This document shows, piece by piece, positions 17,546 through 25,754 of a DNA stretch of 64,000 nucleotides. The notes below the pieces were generated by a model, which saw only the letters and a program-made list of their open reading frames with translations, was not told the origin of the DNA and made no database searches. The translations under genes and the position numbers were made by a program. Source of the stretch: Oceanospirillum linum (GTDB lineage: Bacteria; Pseudomonadota; Gammaproteobacteria; Pseudomonadales; Halomonadaceae); NCBI RefSeq assembly GCF_900182785.1, contig NZ_FXTS01000001.1, forward strand, positions 696,122 through 760,121, written 5' to 3'. Position 1 is the first letter of the stretch. Every line of letters begins with the position of its first letter.

Positions 17546-18298
17546 TTAACCGTTCAGGCTGATCCGCAATGCAGCCCCGGCTGCCAGAGGAGCCATCACC
17601 AGCGCTGTCATCAACATAGCGCCCATAATAGCCAAATGACCAGCCACCGCCATACCATTCACCGCAGAGACCACCGCCCCTGTCCCGAAAATCAGAACAG
17701 GAATATACAGCGGCAAAATCAACAGCGTCATAAGCACCCCGGTGCGACGCAGCCCCACGGTTAGGGCTGCGCCAATAGCCCCTACCAGACTCAGGGTGGG
17801 AGTTCCCAATAATAAAGTCAGGAACAGGGTGCTGTAGCCCTCTTCCGGCAAAAACATCATCACCGCCAGCATGGGCGCTAATAAGGTCAGCGGCAAACCT
17901 GTTACAAGCCAGTGCACCAATACTTTTGCCAGAACCATAACCGCTAATGGATGAGGGCTGATAACCAACTGTTCTAATGAGCCATCAGCCATATCCTGCT
18001 GAAACAAGCTATCGAGTGACAAAAGAGTTGCCAGAAGAGCAGACACCCAAAGCACACCGGCAGCGATCTGAGCCAGAAAATCTGGTTCCGGACTAATGCC
18101 CAGAGGGAATAGAGTCACGGCTATGGAAAAAAACAGTAAAGGATTCACCACATCGGAGCGGCGCCGAAATACTAATAAAAGATCTCGCTTCAGAGTTCCG
18201 GTAAATGCATGCCAGCTGCTGACCTGCATACCCTCTTCACGCCGAATAATATGCTGTTTTTTCTGAGCAAGCCGAGGAGTCGCATCATTCATCATCAA
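17546..18298 (-). CDS. ccmB: Haem exporter permease CcmB
   Basis: Inner-membrane permease partner of the CcmA ATPase in the CcmABCD complex, which uses ATP to release haem-loaded CcmE. The core has about six hydrophobic segments and the family motif QQDMADGSLEQLVISPHPL. The protein is 250 residues; the first 25 or so are hydrophilic and extend beyond the usual family start, so translation may begin at the internal Met24 (MQVSSWHAF). It overlaps ccmA by 4 bases. Confidence 0.94.
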   Translation of the reverse strand: MMMNDATPRLAQKKQHIIRREEGMQVSSWHAFTGTLKRDLLLVFRRRSDVVNPLLFFSIAVTLFPLGISPEPDFLAQIAAGVLWVSALLATLLSLDSLFQQDMADGSLEQLVISPHPLAVMVLAKVLVHWLVTGLPLTLLAPMLAVMMFLPEEGYSTLFLTLLLGTPTLSLVGAIGAALTVGLRRTGVLMTLLILPLYIPVLIFGTGAVVSAVNGMAVAGHLAIMGAMLMTALVMAPLAAGAALRISLNG

Positions 18299-18942
18299 GC
18301 TTGCTCCGTTTCAGATTGGTGACTCTGACCCAGTTGAATCACGTTAAGTTCCACTGGAAGGGAAAGATTGTGGTGGGTGGTAAGAATCACGCTACCGCCC
18401 TGCTGCGCATGGTCGGCAATTAACTGCTCTATCTCTTTAACGCCGCCCTGATCAATCGCCGTAAAGGGTTCGTCAAGAATCCATAAGGGAGCGGCATGCA
18501 GAAAGAGGCGCGCCAACGCTACTCGACGGTGCTGTCCGGCAGATAGTGTATAACAAGGGACATCTTCGAAACCGGTCAGCTTCACCTGAGCCAACGCCTG
18601 ATAGATCTGGTCAGTATCTGCCGGATGATAAAGAGATTGATACCAGCGCAGATTCTCTTCCGGAGTCAGGTTTAATTTAATACCTGGCTGATGACCGATA
18701 AAGAGTAAGTTCTCACGAAAATGGTCTGAGTCAGACTGAACAGGCTTCCCCTGAAAAAACAGCGTTCCATCAAAATCCGGCAATAAGCCCGCAAGAATAC
18801 GCAGCAATGACGTTTTACCCGACCCATTAGGCCCTGCAATCTGCAGCACCTCACCGCAGTGCAGTTTAAAATCAAGCTTACTGAACAGTAAACGATCATC
18901 TCGTTCACATGCCAAATTTTGCCCGGATAGCAATTCCTGCAC
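18295..18942 (-). CDS. ccmA: Cytochrome c biogenesis ATPase CcmA
   Basis: ABC-type ATPase driving the CcmABCD complex. Visible are Walker A GPNGSGKTS, signature LSAGQHRRVALARL, Walker B LWILDEPFTAID and switch His in TTHHNLSL. I place the start at GTG 18942 (215 residues, beginning with the family-like QELLSGQNLACERDDRLLF). An AAAAGG sequence lies about 8 bases upstream. The frame stays open to 19002, but the extra 20 residues do not resemble the family. It is the first gene of the ccm operon; the promoter must lie in the 19,000-19,190 gap. Confidence 0.93.
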   Translation of the reverse strand: MQELLSGQNLACERDDRLLFSKLDFKLHCGEVLQIAGPNGSGKTSLLRILAGLLPDFDGTLFFQGKPVQSDSDHFRENLLFIGHQPGIKLNLTPEENLRWYQSLYHPADTDQIYQALAQVKLTGFEDVPCYTLSAGQHRRVALARLFLHAAPLWILDEPFTAIDQGGVKEIEQLIADHAQQGGSVILTTHHNLSLPVELNVIQLGQSHQSETEQA

Positions 18943-19128
18943 GAATCTAACCTTTTCTCTGGATCTGCCGATAATGAAACAGATGAAACGAAGAGTACCC
19001 AAAAGAAGGTACTCAGCCTAAACTTAGGCAATGAAAACATGGATGGATTTTGCTGTATCTGACCGCACCCTATACTCAGGCAAAATCGCAAAAGAGCGCA
19101 CTTTACTACGATTCATTCTATTGCGCTA

Positions 19129-19148
19129 CAGACCTACATCAAGGTCTG
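19129..19148. promoter_or_regulatory. Inverted repeat in the divergent ccmA/fliK2 gap
   Basis: A perfect 7-bp inverted repeat, CAGACCT and AGGTCTG separated by 6 bases, lies about 44 bases upstream of the plus-strand FliK-like gene in the gap between divergent genes. It could be an operator for either side. No known regulator site is recognised. Confidence 0.3.
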
Positions 19149-19191
19149 GTAAGCCACAGTGCCTTATTAACATGCTGAAAAACAGGTTGCT

Positions 19192-21204
19192 ATGCTAGAT
19201 CAAGTTTTACAGACACGGGTTGACCAGCAGATGGCAGCGCTTATGGGAGCGATCCGAGCGGCTGTCAGTGGCAATACCGGACTCAGTCAGGGCCAGACCG
19301 CATTAGCCGTAGTGCAGGCCGCCGTCAATGCCGGGGTTCAGAATCAGTACTCCGGTAATCAGTCACCACAGCCTCCTGCTGACGGGGCGGGCAAGCAAGG
19401 CAACCCGTCTCCAGCCACTACAGGAACGCCCCAAGCGACGGCAACGGCAACGGCAAATGGAGCAACCAGCGCAGGGGCAAGCATAGCCCAAGCTGCGGCC
19501 AACCTTACAACGCAGGCTACGGCAGCTCAACTTGCATCAGCAGCCCAGTCTGTAGCTCTTGCAGCCCAGCAAACCAGTACTGGCCAGTCAGCACTACAAA
19601 CGCAAGCAACACTACAAGCTCAAGCAACACTACAGACTCAAGCCACGCCACAAAGTACCAATCAGGCACAAGCTCAGGCTTTAGTAAATCAGGTACAGGC
19701 TCAAACATCCTCCGCTATGATTGCAGCTCTTGCCAATACGACATCAAGCGCTGGGGCAGCTCAGCCTGGAGCCGGGATACAAAACACCCTATCGAGCGGA
19801 CAAAATTTAACCTCAACACTCTCACAAAATCCGACAACACCTCAGAATACGGCAGCGACTCAAGGCACGCCCGCCCAAAGTAAGGGTCAGGGAGCTAGTC
19901 AATCTCTTGCCGCAACAGGAGCAAGAACAGGGACAACACCAACAACGCAACCGGGAGCAGTCGCCAATCAGCTTCCCGGCACTCAAACCGCTGTGAATTC
20001 AGCAGCTACGGCTCAACCCTTACATCAGCCATCAACCTCACCATCAGCTGTTCGGGTTCTCATTCCACAAACAGGCCAGAGCATTGAACTACCGCAACTC
20101 AAACCTTTGCCTGCAGGCACTCAGATTACATTGCGCCAGGCCAGTTCTACACATGTTGATATCCTAAAGGTACAGTTACCGCAAAACCAGCAAACCAACC
20201 AGAGTCAAAGCACACAAGCACATCAACTAACACAAACACAGGCAAATAGCGCTGCTGCAAACCAGGTAGCACAAAAAGTTGCATTGCAACAAACAGTAAT
20301 GTCTGCCCTGAGGGAGGCGTTACCCGCTCAGCAGCCTGTAAGCGATACAATCAGTCGTGTCCAATCTCTTGTATCACAGCTCAGCCCGGCTGTTCGGGAC
20401 AATCCGGCGTTACAGCAAGCCCTGCAGATAATTGATAAAGCAACACTCAAACTATCTTCAGAAACCGCTCCAACTGCCCAGGCAGTGAAACAGAGCATCC
20501 AGCGCAGTGGTGTCTTTCATGAAGCGGTAATGATGCAAGCATTGCAGCAAACAACAATGCCTGCAGGAACCCCAATTACTCCGGTAGGCGATGACCTCAA
20601 AGGAGCTTTTTTTCAGATTTTCCGGCAGTTAACCCGCGGCGGCCGATCAGATGGGGCCCAGGAGAAAACTTCTCCAAATAATGCAAGAGCCGGTACAGAG
20701 GCAGCGGCAGACAGCAGGCAAAGCAGCCAGGCTCAGCTATCCCGTGCTCTCAATGAAGGTCTGGCCCGCATGCGAAGTAACCAACTACAAAGCAGCCCAG
20801 CCATGCGCGGTGCAGAAGCAACCGCCAGTAGTCCGATACAAACAGATGTTCCCGTCACGTTCAACGGACAGCTATCCGAGGTTAAGGTTAAAATCGACCA
20901 GGAAATCTGGCCAGAAGACCAGTCACCTGATAATGGCGAAGAATATCAGCGCCGCTGGGTTATTAATCTCAGCTTTTCTCCTCCGGAGCTGGGTAACTTA
21001 CATGCAAGGCTGCTGTATCAGAATGAAAAACTGAAAACTCATCTTTGGGTCGAGCAGGATGAAAACCTGCCGGGCGTCAGCAAACAGCTCCACGAGCTGA
21101 AAGATCGCTTAGCAGCGCTAGGCATAGAGATAGAGGAAGTTCGCTGTCAGGCAGGCAAGCCAGAGACAATTCCAGACCCTACAGTTTTGAGTCTTAAAGC
21201 ATGA
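19192..21204 (+). CDS. FliK-like hook-length control protein (second copy)
   Basis: A 670-residue protein with a very long Ala/Gln/Thr-rich low-complexity N-terminal part (about residues 30-350) and a C-terminal FliK-type domain at about 560-660 (VPVTFNGQLSEVKVKIDQEIW, then LSFSPPELGNLHARLLYQNEKLKTHLWVEQ). FliK measures hook length and switches export specificity by contacting the C-terminal domain of FlhB. The next gene encodes just such an FlhB domain and overlaps it by 4 bases (ATGA). A second, canonical fliK lies at 39116-40858 in the basal-body operon, so this is a paralogue with its own partner. Similar pairs near ccmA occur in pseudomonads; their exact role is not established to my knowledge. 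Confidence 0.82.
   Translation: MLDQVLQTRVDQQMAALMGAIRAAVSGNTGLSQGQTALAVVQAAVNAGVQNQYSGNQSPQPPADGAGKQGNPSPATTGTPQATATATANGATSAGASIAQAAANLTTQATAAQLASAAQSVALAAQQTSTGQSALQTQATLQAQATLQTQATPQSTNQAQAQALVNQVQAQTSSAMIAALANTTSSAGAAQPGAGIQNTLSSGQNLTSTLSQNPTTPQNTAATQGTPAQSKGQGASQSLAATGARTGTTPTTQPGAVANQLPGTQTAVNSAATAQPLHQPSTSPSAVRVLIPQTGQSIELPQLKPLPAGTQITLRQASSTHVDILKVQLPQNQQTNQSQSTQAHQLTQTQANSAAANQVAQKVALQQTVMSALREALPAQQPVSDTISRVQSLVSQLSPAVRDNPALQQALQIIDKATLKLSSETAPTAQAVKQSIQRSGVFHEAVMMQALQQTTMPAGTPITPVGDDLKGAFFQIFRQLTRGGRSDGAQEKTSPNNARAGTEAAADSRQSSQAQLSRALNEGLARMRSNQLQSSPAMRGAEATASSPIQTDVPVTFNGQLSEVKVKIDQEIWPEDQSPDNGEEYQRRWVINLSFSPPELGNLHARLLYQNEKLKTHLWVEQDENLPGVSKQLHELKDRLAALGIEIEEVRCQAGKPETIPDPTVLSLKA
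19592..19645 (+). repeat. Three 18-bp tandem repeats in the FliK-like gene
   Basis: Three consecutive 18-base units beginning CACTACA encode a six-residue Gln/Ala/Thr/Leu repeat (QTQATL, QAQATL, QTQATP in the protein). Units 1 and 2 differ at two positions. This in-frame repeat can change linker length without a frameshift. Confidence 0.8.
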
Positions 21205-21560
21205 AACCTTCAGTGATTCAGGAAACGCCCCAGTCAAAACCCTCAAACAAAAAAGCAGTAGCTCTGCAGTACGAGGGATTCAGTACTCCCAGGGTAACGG
21301 CAAAAGGCGAACACCTGTTAGCCGAACAAATAGTTCATCTTGCCCGTGAAAATAATATTCCTGTTTATGAGGATAGCGGACTGGTTCAGGCCCTTGCTCA
21401 GGTTGAGCTGGGTGAGGAGATCCCTGAGCTGCTCTATATGGCCATTGCTGAAATCATTGCGTTTATCTACCAGCTCGAAAGAACTCAGAGTGGTACTGAA
21501 AAAATCCGCAAAGATGTAATCTCCCGACGGGATATGCTGAAAAACAAGTACAAAAACTAA
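21201..21560 (+). CDS. Free-standing FlhB C-terminal domain protein
   Basis: A 119-residue protein matching only the cytoplasmic end of FlhB/YscU export-switch proteins. The segment AVALQYEGFSTPRVTAKG lines up with the region just after the NPTH cleavage site of the full FlhB in this window (AVALKYDD...LLAKG). The rest (ENNIPVYEDSGLVQAL..., IPELLYMAIAEIIAFIYQLE) follows the same pattern. It has no membrane segments and no Asn-Pro-Thr-His, so it mimics the already cleaved FlhB fragment. It overlaps the FliK-like gene by 4 bases, suggesting that the products act together in export-specificity control (inference). Confidence 0.85.
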   Translation: MKPSVIQETPQSKPSNKKAVALQYEGFSTPRVTAKGEHLLAEQIVHLARENNIPVYEDSGLVQALAQVELGEEIPELLYMAIAEIIAFIYQLERTQSGTEKIRKDVISRRDMLKNKYKN

Positions 21561-21586
21561 AAAGCACCCAAGTGGGTGCTTTTGAT
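21561..21586 (+). terminator. Terminator after the FlhB-domain gene
   Basis: A 10-bp stem, AAAGCACCCA paired with TGGGTGCTTT, directly follows the stop codon. It runs into TTTTGATT on the plus strand. It closes the two-gene FliK-like/FlhB-domain unit. Confidence 0.65.
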
Positions 21587-21631
21587 TCATCAAGGCCTCA
21601 AATAGTCAATGCTCAAGGCTTTTACGATATC

Positions 21632-22084
21632 TCAGAAATTGTCATAACTGATATCATTCTGGTGCCGCTTCTTTAACTCAGCATGCACTAAAGCTATCAG
21701 GTCAGCCTCAACACGTGCTAAACCACAGTTTTCCACCAAATCATCTGCAGAAGCTCCCATCTCAACCAATCTAATAGCATAGTTGTACGGCAGGCTTCCT
21801 GCGTCTTTCTGCTCCAGATCGACCTGTCGCTCCATCGTTTGGTTGAGTTTTTTCTCAACCTCCAATAGACGCTGCCCCACACCAATAGAGCCGCTGCCCA
21901 TAGCGTGAGTCTCATTGCGAAGCGACTGCACCAACATCTGTGTCTCGTGTTTACTACGGTCCAGAAGGCGACGAAGTGTCATCACCTGCATAACACCATA
22001 AACAGCAACAAGAACAGCAATGATCACAGTTGCCCAAAGTATGAGGTTTGCTAATGAATCCTGCATAAAACTCCCAAAAGTCAC
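21632..22084 (-). CDS. DUF2802 protein at the end of the chemotaxis operon
   Basis: A 150-residue protein with one N-terminal membrane segment (about residues 10-32), a coiled-coil middle, and a C-terminal DUF2802 region. That region contains YNYAIRLVEMGASADDLVENCGLARVEADLIALVH, a helix-turn-helix-like pattern. Such proteins usually end the cheW-cheW-parA cluster in polar-flagellated gammaproteobacteria; function is unknown, though the membrane anchor suggests work at the pole or inner membrane. It starts 3 bases after the cheW stop. Confidence 0.78.
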   Translation of the reverse strand: MTFGSFMQDSLANLILWATVIIAVLVAVYGVMQVMTLRRLLDRSKHETQMLVQSLRNETHAMGSGSIGVGQRLLEVEKKLNQTMERQVDLEQKDAGSLPYNYAIRLVEMGASADDLVENCGLARVEADLIALVHAELKKRHQNDISYDNF

Positions 22085-22087
22085 AAG

Positions 22088-22579
22088 TTAAAGCGCTGCG
22101 ACTTCCGCCCACTCTTCATCACTCATCAGTTTGTTAAGCTCAACCAAAATAAGTAACTGATTGTTCTTATTGCATACGCCCTGAATAAACTTAGCACTCT
22201 CTTCATTACCAACATTTGGCGTGGTTTCGATTTCTGACTGACGCAGATAAACAACCTCAGATACAGAATCAACCATGATACCAACAACCTGCTGGTCAAC
22301 TTCGATGATGACGATACGGGTTGAGTCCGTTGTTTCAGCTGTCATCAAGCCAAAGCGCTGGCGGGTATCAATAACGGTCACAACATTACCGCGCAAATTG
22401 ATAATACCCAATACATAGGAAGGAGCTCCCGGAACCGGTGCAATTTCAGTATAGCGCAGTACTTCCTGAACCTGTATCACATTGATACCATAGGTTTCAT
22501 CAGCCAGCCGGAAAGTTACATACTGCAGAATCGGATCATCAGAACCTGCTGCGTTTTTAGCTTGAACAACATTTGCCAT
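22088..22579 (-). CDS. cheW: Chemotaxis coupling protein CheW
   Basis: Links chemoreceptors to the CheA kinase in polar arrays. The 163-residue, single-domain CheW contains YVTFRLADETYGINVIQVQEVL, then GAPSYVLGIINLRGNVVTVIDTRQRFG, both diagnostic of the family. It is the last coupling gene downstream of a longer CheW-like gene. Confidence 0.96.
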   Translation of the reverse strand: MANVVQAKNAAGSDDPILQYVTFRLADETYGINVIQVQEVLRYTEIAPVPGAPSYVLGIINLRGNVVTVIDTRQRFGLMTAETTDSTRIVIIEVDQQVVGIMVDSVSEVVYLRQSEIETTPNVGNEESAKFIQGVCNKNNQLLILVELNKLMSDEEWAEVAAL

Positions 22580-22654
22580 GCGAATGCTCCATCTAAATCG
22601 GTTAGTTTTGCTTTATCAAAACTAAACTCTGTTCATAACCGGAAAACCGGCCAG

Positions 22655-23761
22655 TTATTCTTCATCAGCCATCAGGGCCTGCAGATCGACAGGAACTTTA
22701 TCACTATCAAGTAACCGGGCAAATGCCGCCACATCAATAAGAGCACACATGTGATCCACCACTGTACCTGCAAGCCACGGCCTTCTGCCTAAAGATGTAC
22801 GCCACCTTACTTCATCAGGGTCCAGCGAGATCGCTTCAGCTACTGTGTGACAGGCCAGACCCCACTCACTGTCATGGATACGAATAGCGAATCCAAAGTC
22901 AGGTTTGTGTTTGTCATTAATATGTTCAGGCATTACCCATTGAGCCGTGTCAACAAGCCCTATATTCATATTATTAGTCCGAACAATACCCAAAAACCAG
23001 CCTGGTTGACCAAAAAGCGGGGTAGGTTCTTTCTCAAGCTTATGGATGCCACCTAACTCTGCTAATGGCACCGCAAGCTTTAGTCCTTTTACAACAAATA
23101 GCAGGCACTCGAAACGTCCCTGAGCCCAATCAGGGCGGCCATTGCTCCACCCCTCATTTTCTTTGCTCTCCAAAGATACTGCAGGCTGATCAAGCTCCTG
23201 GGGCTCTTCTGAAACCTCTGTTGCAACACTAGCAACAGGTTCACTGACCTCAATCTCAACCTCTCTGGTTTCAACTTCAGCTACCTGAACATCAACCTGA
23301 GGCGCTGCTGTGGGAAGATCACTATTTTCTTCAGCTATCTGAACATCAACCTGAGGTTCTGCCACTTTAAGTTCTGGCATAACAACCGGAGGTGTATCCT
23401 GAAAAACAGTCTCAACTGGCTTTGGCTCTTGAGACTCAGTAACTTTGTGTCGCTGACGAATCTCTGCGGCAACTTCTCTGGCATACTCCCTGGCTGAAGG
23501 CGGTGCAAAAACACGCGCTGGGACTTCCTCCGGAACACTTGTCTCCGAAGAACCTGTGTCAACGTCCCCAGTAATACTTTCAGCCCTGAAACCTGCCGCA
23601 ATCTCAGGTGAACCTGCAGAAACTGTTGCTTCTGCGTGAGATTTAATCGCTGGTTCAGCTATAACTTCAGGCTCATCATACTCAGATACATCCTGAAGCA
23701 ACGCCTCAAGATAGCCTTCAATAGCTTCCTGTGGAGATAAATCCTGAGAGTCGTGAGCCAT
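22655..23761 (-). CDS. CheW-domain protein with long acidic N-terminus
   Basis: A 368-residue protein with a Glu/Val/Pro-rich, repeat-like N-terminal half (for example PQVDVQIAEE and PQVDVQVAEV near residues 145-170) and a C-terminal CheW domain from about residue 215. The domain contains FECLLFVVKGLKLAVPLAELGGI, then PGWFLGIVRTNNMNIGLVDTAQWV. Related proteins lie between parA and cheW in Pseudomonas and Vibrio clusters; in Vibrio the equivalent (ParP) links ParC to the receptor array. It begins one base before the parA stop region ends, so it is tightly coupled to parA. Confidence 0.82.
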   Translation of the reverse strand: MAHDSQDLSPQEAIEGYLEALLQDVSEYDEPEVIAEPAIKSHAEATVSAGSPEIAAGFRAESITGDVDTGSSETSVPEEVPARVFAPPSAREYAREVAAEIRQRHKVTESQEPKPVETVFQDTPPVVMPELKVAEPQVDVQIAEENSDLPTAAPQVDVQVAEVETREVEIEVSEPVASVATEVSEEPQELDQPAVSLESKENEGWSNGRPDWAQGRFECLLFVVKGLKLAVPLAELGGIHKLEKEPTPLFGQPGWFLGIVRTNNMNIGLVDTAQWVMPEHINDKHKPDFGFAIRIHDSEWGLACHTVAEAISLDPDEVRWRTSLGRRPWLAGTVVDHMCALIDVAAFARLLDSDKVPVDLQALMADEE

Positions 23762-23762
23762 T

Positions 23763-24563
23763 TTACTGTGCCCCCGGTTTTTGTCTGTGGTCAGTTTGCT
23801 TCTCTAAGAGGTGTTTTAGCAACACATTGTAAGCATGCACACCTCTACTCTGAGCATCCAGCATTGAAGGCGGCATTCCAGCCATACTTGCATCACGGAA
23901 CTTAGTATCAACCGGAATCATAGAGTTCCAGATATTATCCGGGTATGTATTGCGCAGCAGGCGAAGGCTTTGGACAGAAGCCTGTGTCCGCCGATCATAT
24001 AGTGTCGGTACAACCGTGTAAGGCAGCTCATTTTTACGTGCACGCGTGACCATACTCAGAGTCCGCATCATACGCTCAAGGCCTTTAATAGCCAGAAACT
24101 CGGTTTGCACAGGAATAATAAGATGCTGGGCTGAAGCAAGGGCGTTGATCATCAATAAGCCAAGCACTGGGGGGCTGTCGATCAATACATAGTCAAAGCG
24201 GTTCCAGAGTAGTGCAAGGGCTCTGGATATTACCAGTCCCATACCTCCCTGTGAGCTGACCTGGCGCTCCAGGGTGGCCAATGCAGTAGAGGCAGGAATA
24301 AGCTTCAGACGATCATGGCCTGTATCCATTAACAGGCTTTCCGGCAAATCAGACGGAATATCTTTACCCTGCTGAAACAGGTCATATGCGCTTCTCTGAA
24401 GACCGTCAGGATCATACTTAAAATAACTGGTCAGAGAACCATGCGGATCCAAGTCAAGCAGCAGCACCTGATGCCCCTGATCAGCCAACAGGCCACCAAG
24501 GGTTACAGTTGATGTCGTTTTACCGACGCCACCTTTCTGATTGGCAACTGCCCAAACATGCAT
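23763..24563 (-). CDS. ParA/ParC-type chemotaxis positioning ATPase
   Basis: A 266-residue ParA/Soj-family ATPase. It has a deviant Walker A QKGGVGKTT at about residues 9-17, LLLDLDPHGS, and Walker B-like VLIDSPPVLG. Within chemotaxis operons this family (ParC of Vibrio, PA1462-like in Pseudomonas) places chemotaxis arrays at the cell pole. It is not FlhG/FleN, which begins with a SGKGGVGKTN-type motif and a MinD-like C-terminal amphipathic helix. No parB or parS is nearby, so plasmid or chromosome partition is unlikely. Confidence 0.88.
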   Translation of the reverse strand: MHVWAVANQKGGVGKTTSTVTLGGLLADQGHQVLLLDLDPHGSLTSYFKYDPDGLQRSAYDLFQQGKDIPSDLPESLLMDTGHDRLKLIPASTALATLERQVSSQGGMGLVISRALALLWNRFDYVLIDSPPVLGLLMINALASAQHLIIPVQTEFLAIKGLERMMRTLSMVTRARKNELPYTVVPTLYDRRTQASVQSLRLLRNTYPDNIWNSMIPVDTKFRDASMAGMPPSMLDAQSRGVHAYNVLLKHLLEKQTDHRQKPGAQ

Positions 24564-24611
24564 GAAAGTATCCCTTATATGCCAGTTATTATTGCTTTAG
24601 TTATCTTAGTC

Positions 24612-25736
24612 TTATCGTGAGACATCAGTCGACAAGCGATACCCTAGATCATTCAGGCTAAGCACTTCATCAGATAAACCAGCCTTTGCCACAGCCATAG
24701 GCATCCCATATATCACAGAACTGTCTTCATCCTGAGACCAAATGGTTGCTCCATGCTCTTTCAGCATACGACAGCCATCACGCCCATCAGCACCCATTCC
24801 AGTCATGATGACACCAAGAATATTCCCTTTTACAGCATTTGCAGCAGAGCCGAAGGTGACATCAACACAAGGTTTATAGTTTAAGCGCTCATCACCCGCT
24901 AAAATACGAACACTGCTACCGCGTTTATCGACGACCATCTGTTTACCACCTGGTGCTAATAACGCCAACCCTGGTTTTAGCACATCACCATCCTGTGCTT
25001 CTTTTACCTGGATTTTACACAGGCTATTCAGGCGTTCCGCAAATGCTCCTGTAAATGCAGCTGGCATATGTTGAACCAGAAGCAAAGGTGCTGGGAAATT
25101 TTCAGGCAACTGCGTTAAAACAGTCTGCAAAGCCATTGGCCCACCGGTTGATGTTCCGATGGCAACCAAATCAAAATGCCTTGGTTGCGGCTTACTGTTT
25201 TTTGCAGGTGAAACTCGTTTTGGTGCTTCGCTCTGTGTCGGTGTAAGAGAAGGTCTGGACGCAGGCCGAACAGAACTCAGTGAACTCCGTCGCTCAGGTC
25301 TCGCAATATGCTTTGCAGAAGAAGCCAAAGCTCCGCGTTTACTGCGTGATACCTCAATTACTTTGTCACAAAGTGCTTTAGCTAACTCATCAGGTCTGCG
25401 GGAGATGTCTTCAAAGTTTTTCGGCAAATAGTCTACAGCACCAGCTTCAAGTGCACCCAGTGTGATTCTGGCACCTTCATGCGTCAGAGAAGAAAACATC
25501 AGCACAGGTACAGGAGCTTTTTGCATGATTTCACGTACAGCGGAAATGCCATCCAGCACCGGCATCTCATAATCCATCGTGATAACATCAGGCTTAAGCT
25601 CAATTGCCTTTTCAACAGCCTCACGGCCATTGCTTGCGGTTCCAATCGGTTTAATGCGCGCATCGGTACTTAACAGTTCACAAACTCGACGTCGAAAAAA
25701 ACCAGAATCATCAACCACTAAAACCGTTATTGGCAT
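24612..25736 (-). CDS. cheB: Chemotaxis methylesterase/deamidase CheB
   Basis: Response regulator that removes receptor methyl groups and deamidates receptor glutamines, giving adaptation. It has an N-terminal receiver (VLVVDDSGFFRRR, with the phospho-acceptor in PDVITMDYEMPVLDG) and a basic linker. The C-terminal esterase domain has catalytic residues in AIGTSTGGP (Ser), LVQHMPAAFTGAFAERL (His) and GMGADGRDGC (Asp). The 374-residue length is normal. It lies 18 bases after cheA; the usual motCD pair that often follows is absent here. Confidence 0.97.
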   Translation of the reverse strand: MPITVLVVDDSGFFRRRVCELLSTDARIKPIGTASNGREAVEKAIELKPDVITMDYEMPVLDGISAVREIMQKAPVPVLMFSSLTHEGARITLGALEAGAVDYLPKNFEDISRRPDELAKALCDKVIEVSRSKRGALASSAKHIARPERRSSLSSVRPASRPSLTPTQSEAPKRVSPAKNSKPQPRHFDLVAIGTSTGGPMALQTVLTQLPENFPAPLLLVQHMPAAFTGAFAERLNSLCKIQVKEAQDGDVLKPGLALLAPGGKQMVVDKRGSSVRILAGDERLNYKPCVDVTFGSAANAVKGNILGVIMTGMGADGRDGCRMLKEHGATIWSQDEDSSVIYGMPMAVAKAGLSDEVLSLNDLGYRLSTDVSR

Positions 25737-25754
25737 ATCAGGTCCTTAAACCCC

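Noticed and set aside
19440..20260. Possible repeat array or CRISPR in the FliK-like gene
   Set aside because: The repetition is of Gln/Ala/Thr codons in one open frame; there are no equal-length spacers or conserved repeat units beyond the 18-bp trio.
23763..24563. ParA-type gene as a displaced flhG/fleN
   Set aside because: The P-loop is Soj/ParA-like (NQKGGVGKTT) and the gene sits in the usual parA place of the chemotaxis cluster, next to the CheW-like gene.
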